Source: Eledone cirrhosa (lineage: Eukaryota > Mollusca > Cephalopoda > Octopoda > Eledonidae). From it: a stretch of DNA of 64,000 nt. How positions within the stretch are numbered: position 1 is the first letter of the stretch; each line of letters begins with the position of its first letter. The translations under genes were made by a program, and so were the position numbers. The notes beneath the pieces were generated by a model that had not been told where the DNA came from, did no database searches, and worked only from the letters and a program-made list of their open reading frames with translations. Below, piece by piece: positions 37,683-51,340 of this stretch. Location of the stretch: the NCBI GenBank assembly GCA_964016885.1, contig OZ024744.1, positions 22,159,298 to 22,223,297 of the forward strand, written 5' to 3'.

Positions 37683-40600
37683 ATAGGTGGGATGTTGTCG
37701 TGGTGGTCAGTTAGGTTGACATAGATAACATAGGTGGGATGTTGTCGGGGTGGTCAGTTAGGTTGACATAGATAACATAGGTGGGATGGTGTCGTGGACA
37801 GTTAGGTTGACATAGATAACATAGAGTGAGATGCTGTCGTGGTGGTCAGTTAGGTTGACATAGATAACATAGGTGGGATGTTGTCGGGGTGGTCAGTTAG
37901 GTTGACATAGATAACATAGAGTGGGATGTTGTCGTGGTGGTCAGTTAGTTTGACATAGATAACATAGGTGGGATGTTGTCGTGGTCAGTTAGGGTGACAT
38001 AGATAACATAGATGGGATGTTGTCGTGGTGGTCAGTTAGGTTGACATAGATTACATAGGTGGTATGTTGTCGTGGTCAGTTAGGTTGACATAGATAACAT
38101 AGAGTGAGATGTTGTCGTGGTGGTCAGTTAGGTTGACATAGATAACATAGGTGGGATGTTGTCGTGGTGGTCAGTTATGTTGACATAGATAACATAGAGT
38201 GAGATGGTGACGTGGTGGTCAGTTAGGTTGACATAGATAACATATGTGGGATGTTGTCGTGGTCAGTTAGGTTGACATAGATAACATAGGTGGGATGTTG
38301 TCGTGGTGGTCAGTTAGGTTGACATAGATAACATAGGTGGGATGTTGTCGTGGTCAGTTAGGTTGACATATATAACATAGAGTGAGATGTTGTCGTGGTT
38401 GTCAGTAAGGTTGACATAGATAACATAGAGTGAGATGTTGTCGTGGTGGTCAGTTAGGTTGACATAGAAAACATAGGTGGGATGTTGTCGCGGTGGTCTG
38501 TTAGGTTGACATAGATAACATAGATGGGATGTTGTCGTGGTGGTCAGTTAGGTTGACATAGATAACATAGAGTGAGATGTTGTCGTGGTGGTCAGTTAGG
38601 TTGACATAGATAACATAGAGTGAGATATTGTCGTGGTGGTCAGTTAGGTTGACATAGATAACATAGGTGGCATGTTGTCGTGGTGGTCAGTTAGGTTTAC
38701 ATAGATAACATAGAGTGATATGTTGTCGTGGTGGTCAGTTAGGTTGACATAGATAACATAGGTGGGATGTTGTCGTGGTGGTCAGTTAGGTTGACATAGA
38801 TAACATATGTGGGATGTAGTCGTGGTGGTCAGTTAGGTTCACATAGTTAACATAGGTGGGATGTTGTCGCGGTGGTCTGTTAGGTTGACATAGATAACAT
38901 AGATGGGATGTTGTCGTGGTGGTCAGTTAGGTTGACATAGATAACATAGAGTGAGATGTTGTCGTGGTGGTCAGTTAGGTTGACATAGATAACATAGAGT
39001 GAGATATTGTCGTGGTGGTCAGTTAGGTTGACATAGATAACATAGGTGGCATGTTGTCGTGGTGGTCAGTTAGGTTTACATAGATAACATAGAGTGATAT
39101 GTTGTCGTGGTGGTCAGTTAGGTTGACATAGATAACATAGGTGGGATGTTGTCGTGGTGGTCAGTTAGGTTGACATAGATAACATAGGTGGGATGTAGTC
39201 GTGGTGGTCAGTTAGGTTGACATAGTTAACATAGGTGGGATGTTGTGGTGGTCAGTTAGGTTGACATAGATAACATAGGTGGGATGTTGTCGTGGTCAGT
39301 TAGGGTGACATAGATAACATAGAGTGAGATGTTGTCATGGTGGTCAGTTAGGTTGACATAGATAACATAGGTGGGATGTTGTCGTGGTGGTCAGGTAGGT
39401 TGACATAGATAACATAGGTGGGATGTTGTCGTGGTGGTCAGTTAGGTTGACATAGATAACATAGAGTGAGATGTTGTCGTGGTGGTCAGTTAGGTTGACA
39501 TAGATAACATAGGTGGGATGTTGTCGTGGTGGTCAGTTAGGTTGACATAGATAACATAGGTGGGATGTTGTCGTGGTGGTCAGTTAGGTTGACATAGATA
39601 ACATAGAGTCAGATGTTGTCGTGGTGGTCAGTTAGGTTGACATAGATAACATAGAGTTAGATGTTGTCATGGTGGTCAGTTAGGTTGACATAGATAACAT
39701 AGGTGGGATGTTGTCGTGGTGGTCAGTTAGGTTGACATAGATAACATAGAGTGAGATGTTGTCGTGGTGGTCAGTTAGGTTGACATAGATAACATAGGTG
39801 GGATGTTGTCGTGGTGGTCAGTTAGGTTGACATAGATAACATAGGTGGGATGTTGTCGTGGTGGTCAGTTAGGTTGACATAGATAACATAGAGTCAGATG
39901 TTGTCGTGGTGGTCAGTTAGGTTGACATAGATAACATAGAGTGAGATGTTGTCGTGATGGTCAGTTAGGTTGACATAGATAACATAGGTGGGATGTTGTC
40001 GTGGTCAGTTAGGTTGATATAGATAACATTGGTGGGATGTTGTCGTGGTCAGTTAGGTTGACATAGATAACATAGGTGGGATGTTGTCGTGGTGGTCAGT
40101 TCGGTTGACATAGATAACATAGGTGGGATGTTGTCGTGGTGGTCACTTAGGTTGACATAGATAACATAGAGTCAGATGTTGTCGTGGTGGTCAGTTAGGT
40201 TGACATAGATAACATAGAGTGAGGTGTTGTCGTGGTGGTCAGTTAGGTTGACATAGATAACATAGGTGGGATGTTGTCGTGGTGGTCAGTTAGGTTGACA
40301 TAGATAACATAGAGTGGGATGTTGTCGTGGTGGTCAGTTAGGTTGACATAGATAACATAGGTGGGATGTTGTCGTGGTGGTCAGTTAGGTTGACATAGAT
40401 AACATAAAGTGAGATGTTGTCTTGGTGGTCAGTTAGGTTGACATAGATAACATAGGTGGGATGTTGTCGTGGTCACTTAGTTTGACATAGATAACATAGA
40501 GTGAGATGTTGTCGTGGTGGTCAGTTAGGTTGACATAGCTAACATAGGTGGGATGTTGTCGGGGTGGTCAGTTAGGTTGACATAGATAACATAGAGTGAG

Positions 40601-41991
40601 ATGGTGTCGTGGTGGTCAGTTAGGTTGACATAGATAACATAGGTGAGATGTTGTCGTGGTGGTCAGTTAGGTTGACATAGATAATATAGAGTGAGATGTT
40701 GTCGTGGTGGTCAGTTAGGTTGACATAGATAACATAGGTGGGACGTTGTCGTGGTCAGTTAGGTTGACATAGATAACATAGGTGGTATGTTGTCGTGGTC
40801 AGTTAGGTTGACATAGATAACATAGAGTGAGATGTTGTCGTGGTGGTCAGTTAGGTTGACATAGATAACATAGGTGGGATGTTGTCGTGGTGGTCAGTTA
40901 GGTTGACATAGATAACATAGGTGGGATGTTGTCGGGGTGGTCAGTTAGGTTGACATAGATAACATAGGTGGGATGGTGTCGTGGACAGTTAGGTTGACAT
41001 AGATAACATAGAGTGAGATGCTGTCGTGGTGGTCAGTTAGGTTGACATAGATAACATAGGTGGGATGTTGTCGGGGTGGTCAGTTAGGTTGACATAGATA
41101 ACATAGAGTGGGATGTTGTCGTGGTGGTCAGTTAGGTTGACATAGATAACATAGGTGGGATGTTGTCGTGGTCAGTTAGGGTGACATAGATAACATAGGT
41201 GGGATGTTGTCGTGGTGGTCAGTTAGGTTGACATAGATTACATAGGTGGTATGTTGTCGTGGTCAGTTAGGTTGACATAGATAACATAGAGTGAGATGTT
41301 GTCGTGGTGGTCAGTTAGGTTGACATAGATAACATAGGTGGGATGTTGTCGTGGTGGTCAGTTATGTTGACATAGATAACATAGAGTGAGATGGTGACGT
41401 GGAGGTCAGTTAGGTTGACATAGATAACATATGTGGGATGTTGTCGTGGTCAGTTAGGTTGACATAGATAACATAGGTGGGATGTTGTCGTGGTGGTCAG
41501 TTAGGTTGACATAGATAACATAGGTGGGATGTTGTCGTGGTCAGTTAGGTTGACATATATAACATAGAGTGCGATGTTGTCGTGGTTGTCAGTAAGGTTG
41601 ACATAGATAACATAGAGTGAGATGTTGTCGTGGTGGTCAGTTAGGTTGACATAGAAAACATAGGTGGGATGTTGTCGCGGTGGTCTGTTAGGTTGACATA
41701 GATAACATAGATGGGATGTTGTCGTGGTGGTCAGTTAGGTTGACATAGATAACATAGGTGGCATGTTGTCGTGGTGGTCAGTTAGGTTGACATAGATAAC
41801 ATAGGTGGGATGGTGTCGTGGTGGTCAGTTAGGTTGACATAGATAACATAGAGTGAGATGTTGTCGTGGTGGTCAGTGAGGTTGACATAGATAACATAGA
41901 GTGGGATATTGTCGTGGTGGTCAGTTAGGTTTACATAGATAACATAGAGTGATATGTTGTCGTGGTGGTCAGTTAGGTTGACATAGATAAC
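37683..41991 (+). repeat. Three-copy family, copy 2 (4,309 bp)
   Basis: This copy has the same variant order as copies 1 and 3 and is followed directly by copy 3 at a spacing of 4,309 bp. It stops after the GTGATATG series near 41,990, so it lacks the 36.05-37.6-kb part. Private changes are GTTCGGTTGAC near 40,101 and GGTCACTTAGG near 40,143. Confidence 0.88.
39891..40168 (+). repeat. 278-bp segment missing from copy 3
   Basis: This six-monomer segment runs from one GAGTCAGATG monomer at 39,891 to the next GAGTCAGATG monomer at 40,169. In copy 3 both map to a single monomer at 44,200: 39,891 plus 4,309 and 40,169 plus 4,031 give the same coordinate. Copy 1 keeps the segment at 33,900-34,177. 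The lost part includes GTGATGG and GGTTGATATAG with ACATTGGTGGG. Confidence 0.9.
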
Positions 41992-44900
41992 ATAGGTGGG
42001 ATGTTGTCGTGGTGGTCAGTTAGGTTGACATAGATAACATAGGTGGGATGTTGTCGGGGTGGTCAGTTAGGTTGACATAGATAACATAGGTGGGATGGTG
42101 TCGTGGAAAGTTAGGTTGACATAGATAACATAGAGTGAGATGCTGTCGTGGTGGTCAGTTAGGTTGACATAGATAACATAGGTGGGATGTTGTCGGGGTG
42201 GTCAGTTAGGTTGACATAGATAACATAGAGTGGGATGTTGTCGTGGTGGTCAGTTAGTTTGACATAGATAACATAGGTGGGATGTTGTCGTGGTCAGTTA
42301 GGGTGACATAGATAACATAGATGGGATGTTGTCGTGGTGGTCAGTTAGGTTGACATAGATTACATAGGTGGTATGTTGTCGTGGTCAGTTAGGTTGACAT
42401 AGATAACATAGAGTGAGATGTTGTCGTGGTGGTCAGTTAGGTTGACATAGATAACATAGGTGGGATGTTGTCGTGGTGGTCAGTTATGTTGACATAGATA
42501 ACATAGAGTGAGATGGTGACGTGGTGGTCAGTTAGGTTGACATAGATAACATATGTGGGATGTTGTCGTGGTCAGTTAGGTTGACATAGATAACATAGGT
42601 GGGATGTTGTCGTGGTGGTCAGTTAGGTTGACATAGATAACATAGGTGGGATGTTGTCGTGGTCAGTTAGGTTGACATATATAACATAGAGTGAGATGTT
42701 GTCGTGGTTGTCAGTAAGGTTGACAGAGATAACATAGAGTGAGATGTTGTCGTGGTGGTCAGTTAGGTTGACATAGAAAACATAGGTGGGATGTTGTCGC
42801 GGTGGTCTGTTAGGTTGACATAGATAACATAGATGGGATGTTGTCGTGGTGGTCAGTTAGGTTGACATAGATAACATAGAGTGAGATGTTGTCGTGGTGG
42901 TCAGTTAGGTTGACATAGATAACATAGAGTGAGATATTGTCGTGGTGGTCAGTTAGGTTGACATAGATAACATAGGTGGCATGTTGTCGTGGTGGTCAGT
43001 TAGGTTTACATAGATAACATAGAGTGATATGTTGTCGTGGTGGTCAGTTAGGTTGACATAGATAACATAGGTGGGATGTTGTCGTGGTGGTCAGTTAGGT
43101 TGACATAGATAACATATGTGGGATGTAGTCGTGGTGGTCAGTTAGGTTCACATAGTTAACATAGGTGGGATGTTGTCGCGGTGGTCTGTTAGGTTGACAT
43201 AGATAACATAGATGGGATGTTGTCGTGGTGGTCAGTTAGGTTGACATAGATAACATAGAGTGAGATGTTGTCGTGGTGGTCAGTTAGGTTGACATAGATA
43301 ACATAGAGTGAGATATTGTCGTGGTGGTCAGTTAGGTTGACATAGATAACATAGGTGGCATGTTGTCGTGGTGGTCAGTTAGGTTTACATAGATAACATA
43401 GAGTGATATGTTGTCGTGGTGGTCAGTTAGGTTGACATAGATAACATAGGTGGGATGTTGTCGTGGTGGTCAGTTAGGTTGACATAGATAACATAGGTGG
43501 GATGTAGTCGTGGTGGTCAGTTAGGTTGACATAGTTAACATAGGTGGGATGTTGTGGTGGTCAGTTAGGTTGACATAGATAACATAGGTGGGATGTTGTC
43601 GTGGTCAGTTAGGGTGACATAGATAACATAGAGTGAGATGTTGTCATGGTGGTCAGTTAGGTTGACATAGATAACATAGGTGGGATGTTGTCGTGGTGGT
43701 CAGGTAGGTTGACATAGATAACATAGGTGGGATGTTGTCGTGGTGGTCAGTTAGGTTGACATAGATAACATAGAGTGAGATGTTGTCGTGGTGGTCAGTT
43801 AGGTTGACATAGATAACATAGGTGGGATGTTGTCGTGGTGGTCAGTTAGGTTGACATAGATAACATAGGTGGGATGTTGTCGTGGTGGTCAGTTAGGTTG
43901 ACATAGATAACATAGAGTCAGATGTTGTCGTGGTGGTCAGTTAGGTTGACATAGATAACATAGAGTTAGATGTTGTCATGGTGGTCAGTTAGGTTGACAT
44001 AGATAACATAGGTGGGATGTTGTCGTGGTGGTCAGTTAGGTTGACATAGATAACATAGAGTGAGATGTTGTCGTGGTGGTCAGTTAGGTTGACATAGATA
44101 ACATAGGTGGGATGTTGTCGTGGTGGTCAGTTAGGTTGACATAGATAACATAGGTGGGATGTTGTCGTGGTGGTCAGTTAGGTTGACATAGATAACATAG
44201 AGTCAGATGTTGTCGTGGTGGTCAGTTAGGTTGACATAGATAACATAGAGTGAGGTGTTGTCGTGGTGGTCAGTTAGGTTGACATAGATAACATAGGTGG
44301 GATGTTGTCGTGGTGGTCAGTTAGGTTGACATAGATAACATAGAGTGGGATGTTGTCGTGGTGGTCAGTTAGGTTGACATAGATAACATAGGTGGGATGT
44401 TGTCGTGGTGGTCAGTTAGGTTGACATAGATAACATAAAGTGAGATGTTGTCTTGGTGGTCAGTTAGGTTGACATAGATAACATAGGTGGGATGTTGTCG
44501 TGGTCACTTAGTTTGACATAGATAACATAGAGTGAGATGTTGTCGTGGTGGTCAGTTAGGTTGACATAGCTAACATAGGTGGGATGTTGTCGGGGTGGTC
44601 AGTTAGGTTGACATAGATAACATAGAGTGAGATGGTGTCGTGGTGGTCAGTTAGGTTGACATAGATAACATAGGTGAGATGTTGTCGTGGTGGTCAGTTA
44701 GGTTGACATAGATAATATAGAGTGAGATGTTGTCGTGGTGGTCAGTTAGGTTGACATAGATAACATAGGTGGGACGTTGTCGTGGTCAGTTAGGTTGACA
44801 TAGATAACATAGGTGGTATGTTGTCGTGGTCAGTTAGGTTGACATAGATAACATAGAGTGAGATGTTGTCGTGGTGGTCAGTTAGGTTGACATAGATAAC

Positions 44901-47735
44901 ATAGGTGGGATGTTGTCGTGGTGGTCAGTTAGGTTGACATAGATAACATAGGTGGGATGTTGTCGGGGTGGTCAGTTAGGTTGACATAGATAACATAGGT
45001 GGGATGGTGTCGTGGACAGTTAGGTTGACATAGATAACATAGAGTGAGATGCTGTCGTGGTGGTCAGTTAGGTTGACATAGATAACATAGGTGGGATGTT
45101 GTCGGGGTGGTCAGTTAGGTTGACATAGATAACATAGAGTGGGATGTTGTCGTGGTGGTCAGTTAGGTTGACATAGATAACATAGGTGGGATGTTGTCGT
45201 GGTCAGTTAGGGTGACATAGATAACATAGGTGGGATGTTGTCGTGGTGGTCAGTTAGGTTGACATAGATTACATAGGTGGTATGTTGTCGTGGTCAGTTA
45301 GGTTGACATAGATAACATAGAGTGAGATGTTGTCGTGGTGGTCAGTTAGGTTGACATAGATAACATAGGTGGGATGTTGTCGTGGTGGTCAGTTATGTTG
45401 ACATAGATAACATAGAGTGAGATGGTGACGTGGAGGTCAGTTAGGTTGACATAGATAACATATGTGGGATGTTGTCGTGGTCAGTTAGGTTGACATAGAT
45501 AACATAGGTGGGATGTTGTCGTGGTGGTCAGTTAGGTTGACATAGATAACATAGGTGGGATGTTGTCGTGGTCAGTTAGGTTGACATATATAACATAGAG
45601 TGCGATGTTGTCGTGGTTGTCAGTAAGGTTGACATAGATAACATAGAGTGAGATGTTGTCGTGGTGGTCAGTTAGGTTGACATAGAAAACATAGGTGGGA
45701 TGTTGTCGCGGTGGTCTGTTAGGTTGACATAGATAACATAGATGGGATGTTGTCGTGGTGGTCAGTTAGGTTGACATAGATAACATAGGTGGCATGTTGT
45801 CGTGGTGGTCAGTTAGGTTGACATAGATAACATAGGTGGGATGGTGTCGTGGTGGTCAGTTAGGTTGACATAGATAACATAGAGTGAGATGTTGTCGTGG
45901 TGGTCAGTGAGGTTGACATAGATAACATAGAGTGGGATATTGTCGTGGTGGTCAGTTAGGTTTACAAAGATAACATAGAGTGATATGTTGTCGTGGTGGT
46001 CAGTTAGGTTGACATAGATAACATAGGTGGGATGTTGTCGTGGTGGTCAGTTAGGTTGACATAGATAACATAGGTGGGATGTAGTCGTGGTGGTCAGTTA
46101 GGTTGACATAGTTAACATAGGTGGGATGTTGTCGTGGTGGTCAGTTAGGTTGACATAGATAACATAGGTGGGATGTTGTCGTGGTCAGTTAGGGTGACAT
46201 AGATAACATAGGTGGGATGTTGTCGTGGTGGTCAGTTAGGTTGACATAGATAACATAGGTGGTATGTTGTCGTGGTCAGTTAGGTTGACATAGATAACAT
46301 AGAGTGAGATGTTGTCGTGGTGGTCAGTTAGGTTGACATAGATAACATAGGTGGGATGTTGTCGTGGTGGTCAGTTAGGTTGACATAGATAACATAGAGT
46401 GAGATGGTGACGTGGTGGTCAGTTAGGTTGACATAGTTAACATAGGTGAGATGTTGTCGTGGTGGTCAGTTAGGTTGACATAGATAACATAGAATGAGAT
46501 GCTGTCGTGGTGGTCAGTTAGGTTGACATAGATAACATAGGTGGGATGTTGTCGTGGTCAGTTAGGTTGACATAGATAACATAGGTGGGATGTTGTTGTG
46601 GTGGTCTGTTAGGTTGACATAGATAACATAGGTGGGATGTTGTCGTGGTCAGTTAGGTTGACATATATAACATAGAGTGAGATGTTGTCGTGGTTGTCAG
46701 TTAGGTTGACATAGATAACATAGAGTGAGATGTTGTCGTGGTGGTCAGTTAGGTTGACATAGAAAACATAGGTGGGATGTTGTCGTGGTGGTCAGTTAGG
46801 TTGACATAGATAACATAGGTGGGATGTTGTCGTGGTGGTCAGTTAGGTTTACATAGCTAACATAGTGTGAGATGTTGTCGTGGTGGTCAGTTAGGGTGAC
46901 GTAGATAACAGAGTGAGATATTGTCGTGGTCGTCAGTTAGGTTGACATAGATAACATAGGTGGCATGTTGTCGTGGTGGTCAGTTAGGTTTACATAGCTA
47001 ACATAGTGTGAGATGTTGTCGTGGTGGTCAGTTAGGTTGACATAGATAACATAGGTGGGATGTTGTCGTGGTGGTCAGTTAGGTTGACATAGATAACATA
47101 GGTGGGATGTAGTCGTGGTGGTCAGTTAGGTTGACATAGTTAACATAGGTGGGATGTTGTCGTGGTGGTCAGTTAGGTTGACATAGATAACATAGGTGGG
47201 ATGTTGTCGTGGTGGTCAGTTAGGTTGACATAGATAACATAGAGTCAGATGTTGTCGTGGTGGTCAGTTAGGTTAACATAGATAACATAGAGTGAGATGT
47301 TGTCGTGGTGGTCAGTTAGGTTGACATAGATAACATAGGTGGGATGGTGTCGTGGACAGTTAGGTTGACATAGATAACATAGAGTGAGATGTTGTCGTGG
47401 TGGTCAGTTAGGTTGACATAGATAACATAGGTGGGATGTTGTCGGGGTGGTCAGTTAGGTTGACATAGATAACATAGAGTGGGATGTTGTCGTGGTGGTC
47501 AGTTAGGTTGACATAGATAACATAGGTGGGATGTTGTCGTGGTCAGTTAGGGTGACATAGATAACATAGGTGGGATGTTGTCGTGGTGGTCAGTTAGGTT
47601 GACATAGATTACATAGGTGGTATGTTGTCGTGGTCAGTTAGGTTGACATAGATAACATAGAGTGAGATGTTGTCGTGGTGGTCAGTTAGGTTGACATAGA
47701 TAACATAGGTGGGATGTTGTCGTGGTGGTCAGTTA
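41992..47735 (+). repeat. Three-copy family, copy 3 (278-bp deletion)
   Basis: Compared with copy 1 the offset is 10,300 bp before and 10,022 bp after the 278-bp loss at 44,200. It shares GGGACGTTG, GTGGAGGTCAG and GAGTGCGATG, and also has the 36.05-37.6-kb part that copy 2 lacks. Private changes include GTGGAAAGTT near 42,105, GTTGACAGAG near 42,722 and TTTACAAAG near 45,963. The match ends near 47,735. Confidence 0.87.
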
Positions 47736-48750
47736 TGTTGACATAGATAACATAGAGTGAGATGGTGACGTGGTGGTCAGATAGGTTGACATAGTTAACA
47801 TAGGTGAGATGTTGTCGTGGTGGTCAGTTAGGTTGACATAGATAACATAGAGTGAGATGTTGTCGTGGTGGTCAGTTAGGTTGACATAGATAACATAGGT
47901 GGGATGTTGTCGTGGTCAGTTAGGGTGACATAGATAACATAGGTGGGATGTTGTCGTGGTGGTCAGTTAGGTTGACATAGATTACATAGGTGGTATGTTG
48001 TCGTGGTCAGTTAGGTTGACATAGATAACATAGAGTGAGATGTTGTCGTGGTGGTCAGTTAGGTTGACATAGATAACATAGGTGGGATGTTGTCGTGGTG
48101 GTCAGTTATGTTGACATAGATAACATAGAGTGAGATGGTGACGTGGTGGTCAGTTAGGTTGACATAGATAACATATGTGGGATGTTGTCGTGGTCAGTTA
48201 GGTTGACATAGATAACATAGGTGGGATGTTGTCGTGGTGGTCAGTTAGGTTGACATAGATAACATAGGTGGGATGTTGTCGTGGTCAGTTAGGTTGACAT
48301 ATATAACATAGAGTGAGATGTTGTCGTGGTTGTCAGTAAGGTTGACATAGATAACATAGAGTGAGATGTTGTCGTGGTGGTCAGTTAGGTTGACATAGAA
48401 AACATAGGTGGGATGTTGTCGTGGTGGTCTGTTAGGTTGACATAGATAACATAGATGGGATGTTGTCGTGGTGGTCAGTTAGGTTGACATAGATAACATA
48501 GAGTGAGATGTTGTCATGGTGGTCAGTTAGGTTGACATAGATAACATAGAGTGAGATATTGTCGTGGTGGTCAGTTAGGTTGACATAGATAACATAGGTG
48601 GCATGTTGTCGTGGTGGTCAGTTAGGTTTACATAGATAACATAGAGTGATATGTTGTCGTGGTGGTCAGTTAGGTTGACATAGATAACATAGGTGGGATG
48701 TTGTCGTGGTGGTCAGTTAGGTTGACATAGATAACATAGGTGGGATGTTG
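46875..48750 (+). repeat. 1.87-kb tandem unit, copy 1
   Basis: The offset to copy 2 is 1,921 bp at the left, then 1,874 and finally 1,873 bp. The steps are one type A monomer (47 bp) missing near 48,960 in copy 2 and a single-base deletion near 49,385. The marker CAGATAGG at 47,779 and the GTGGACAG monomer near 47,345 are both repeated. The left part overlaps copy 3 of the three-copy family. Confidence 0.83.
47490..48155 (+). repeat. 373-bp (eight-monomer) local duplication
   Basis: The GATTACATAGG marker at 47,607 recurs at 47,980, and GGGTGACATAG at 47,550 recurs 373 bp later. The second copy diverges at 48,154, where GTTAGG replaces GATAGG. The same doublet is at 49,480 and 49,853, so it is older than the 1.87-kb tandem duplication. 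Confidence 0.82.
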
Positions 48751-48795
48751 TCGTGGTGGTCAGTTAGGTTGACATAGATAACATAGAGTGAGATG

Positions 48796-50620
48796 TTGTC
48801 GTGGTGGTCAGTTAGGTTGACGTAGATAACAGAGTGAGATATTGTCGTGGTCGTCAGTTAGGTTGACATAGATAACATAGGTGGCATGTTGTCGTGGTGG
48901 TCAGTTAGGTTTACATAGCTAACATAGTGTGAGATGTTGTCGTGGTGGTCAGTTAGGTTGACATAGATAACATAGGTGGGATGTAGTCGTGGTGGTCAGT
49001 TAGGTTGACATAGTTAACATAGGTGGGATGTTGTCGTGGTGGTCAGTTAGGTTGACATATATAACATAGGTGGGATGTTGTCGTGGTGGTCAGTTAGGTT
49101 GACATAGATAACATAGAGTCAGATGTTGTCGTGGTGGTCAGTTAGGTTGACATAGATAACATAGAGTGAGATGTTGTCGTGGTGGTCAGTTAGGTTGACA
49201 TAGATAACATAGGTGGGATGGTGTCGTGGACAGTTAGGTTGTGATAGATAACATAGAGTGAGATGTTGTCGTGGTGGTCAGTTAGGTTGACATAGATAAC
49301 ATAGGTGGGATGTTGTCGGGGTGGTCAGTTAGGTTGACATAAATAACATAGAGTGGGATGTTGTCGTGGTGGTCAGTTAGGTTGAATAGATAACATAGGT
49401 GGGATGTTGTCGTGGTCAGTTAGGGTGACATAGATAACATAGGTGGGATGTTGTCGTGGTGGTCAGTTAGGTTGACATAGATTACATAGGTGGTATGTTG
49501 TCGTGGTCAGTTAGGTTGACATAGATAACATAGAGTGAGATGTTGTCGTGGTGGTCAGTTAGGTTGACATAGATAACATAGGTGGGATGTTGTCGTGGTG
49601 GTCAGTTATGTTGACATAGATAACATAGAGTGAGATGGTGACGTGGTGGTCAGATAGGTTGACATAGTTAACATAGGTGAGATGTTGTCGTGGTGGTCAG
49701 TTAGGTTGACATAGATAACATAGAGTGAGATGTTGTCGTGGTGGTCAGTTAGGTTGACATAGATAACATAGGTGGGATGTTGTCGTGGTCAGTTAGGGTG
49801 ACATAGATAACATAGGTGGGATGTTGTCGTGGTGGTCAGTTAGGTTGACATAGATTACATAGGTGGTATGTTGTCGTGGTCAGTTAGGTTGACATAGATA
49901 ACATAGAGTGAGATGTTTTCGTGGTGGTCAGTTAGGTTGACATAGATAACATAGGTGGGATGTTGTCGTGGTGGTCAGTTATGTTGACATAGATAACATA
50001 GAGTGAGATGGTGACGTGGTGGTCAGTTAGGTTGACATAGATAACATATGTGGGATGTTGTCGTGGTCAGTTAGGTTGACATAGATAACATAGGTGGGAT
50101 GTTGTCGTGGTGGTCAGTTAGGTTGACATAGATAACATAGGTGGGATGTTGTCGTGGTCAGTTAGGTTGACATATATAACATAGAGTGAGATGTTGTCGT
50201 GGTTGTCAGTAAGGTTGACATAGATAACATAGAGTGAGATGTTGTCGTGGTGGTCAGTTAGATTGACATAGAAAACATAGGTGGGATGTTGTCGTGGTGG
50301 TCTGTTAGGTTGACATAGATAACATAGATGGGATGTTGTCGTGGTGGTCAGTTAGGTTGACATAGATAACATAGAGTGAGATGTTGTCGTGGTGGTCAGT
50401 TAGGTTGACATAGATAACATAGAGTGAGATATTGTCGTGGTGGTCAGTTAGGTTGACATAGATAACATAGGTGGCATGTTGTCGTGGTGGTCAGTTAGGT
50501 TTACATAGATAACATAGAGTGATATGTTGTCGTGGTGGTCAGTTAGGTTGACATAGATAACAAAGGTGGGATGTTGTCGTGGTGGTCAGTTAGGTTGACA
50601 TAGATAACATAGGTGGGATG
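48796..50620 (+). repeat. 1.87-kb tandem unit, copy 2
   Basis: Second copy of 46,875-48,750. Private changes include a two-base substitution giving GGTTGTGATAG near 49,239, CATAAATAAC near 49,341, a one-base deletion giving GTTGAATAG near 49,384, GATGTTTTCG near 49,917 and AACAAAGG near 50,569. It is noticeably more altered than copy 1. Confidence 0.82.
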
Positions 50621-51340
50621 TAGTCGTGGTGGTCAGTTAGGTTGACATAGTTAACATAGGTGGGATGTTGTCGTGGTGGTCAGTTAGGTTGACATAGATA
50701 ACATAGGTGGGATGTTGTCGTGGTCAGTTAGGGTGACATAGATAACATAGGTGGGATGTTGTCGTGGTGGTCAGTTAGGTTGACATAGATAACATAGGTG
50801 GTATGTTGTCGTGGTCAGTTAGGTTGACATAGATAACATAGAGTGAGATGTTGTCGTGGTGGTCAGTTAGGTTGACATAGATAACATAGGTGGGATGTTG
50901 TCGTGGTGGTCAGTTAGGTTGACATAGATAACATAGAGTGAGATGGTGACGTGGTGGTCAGTTAGGTTGACATAGTTAACATAGGTGAGATGTTGTCGTG
51001 GTGGTCAGTTAGGTTGACATAGATAACATAGAATGAGATGTTGTCGTGGTGGTCAGTTAGGTTGACATAGATAACATAGGTGGGATGTTGTCGTGGTCAG
51101 TTAGGTTGACATAGATAACATAGGTGGGATGTTGTTGTGGTGGTCTGTTAGGTTGACATAGGTAACATAGGTGGGATGTTGTCGTGGTCAGTTAGGTTGA
51201 CATATATAACATAGAGTGAGATGTTGTCGTGGTTGTCAGTTAGGTTGACATAGATAACATAGAGTGAGATGTTGTCGTGGTGGTCAGTTAGGTTGACATA
51301 GAAAACATAGGTGGGATGTTGTCGTGGTGGTCAGTTAGTT
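50621..51340 (+). repeat. Copy of 46,080-46,800
   Basis: The variant series with CATAGTTAAC, GGTGGTATG, GAGATGGTGACG and AACATAGAATGAG recurs 4,539 bp after 46,080-46,800 (GAATGAG at 46,491 and 51,030), and is also present near 36,470. A private change, CATAGGTAAC, lies near 51,160. Confidence 0.78.
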
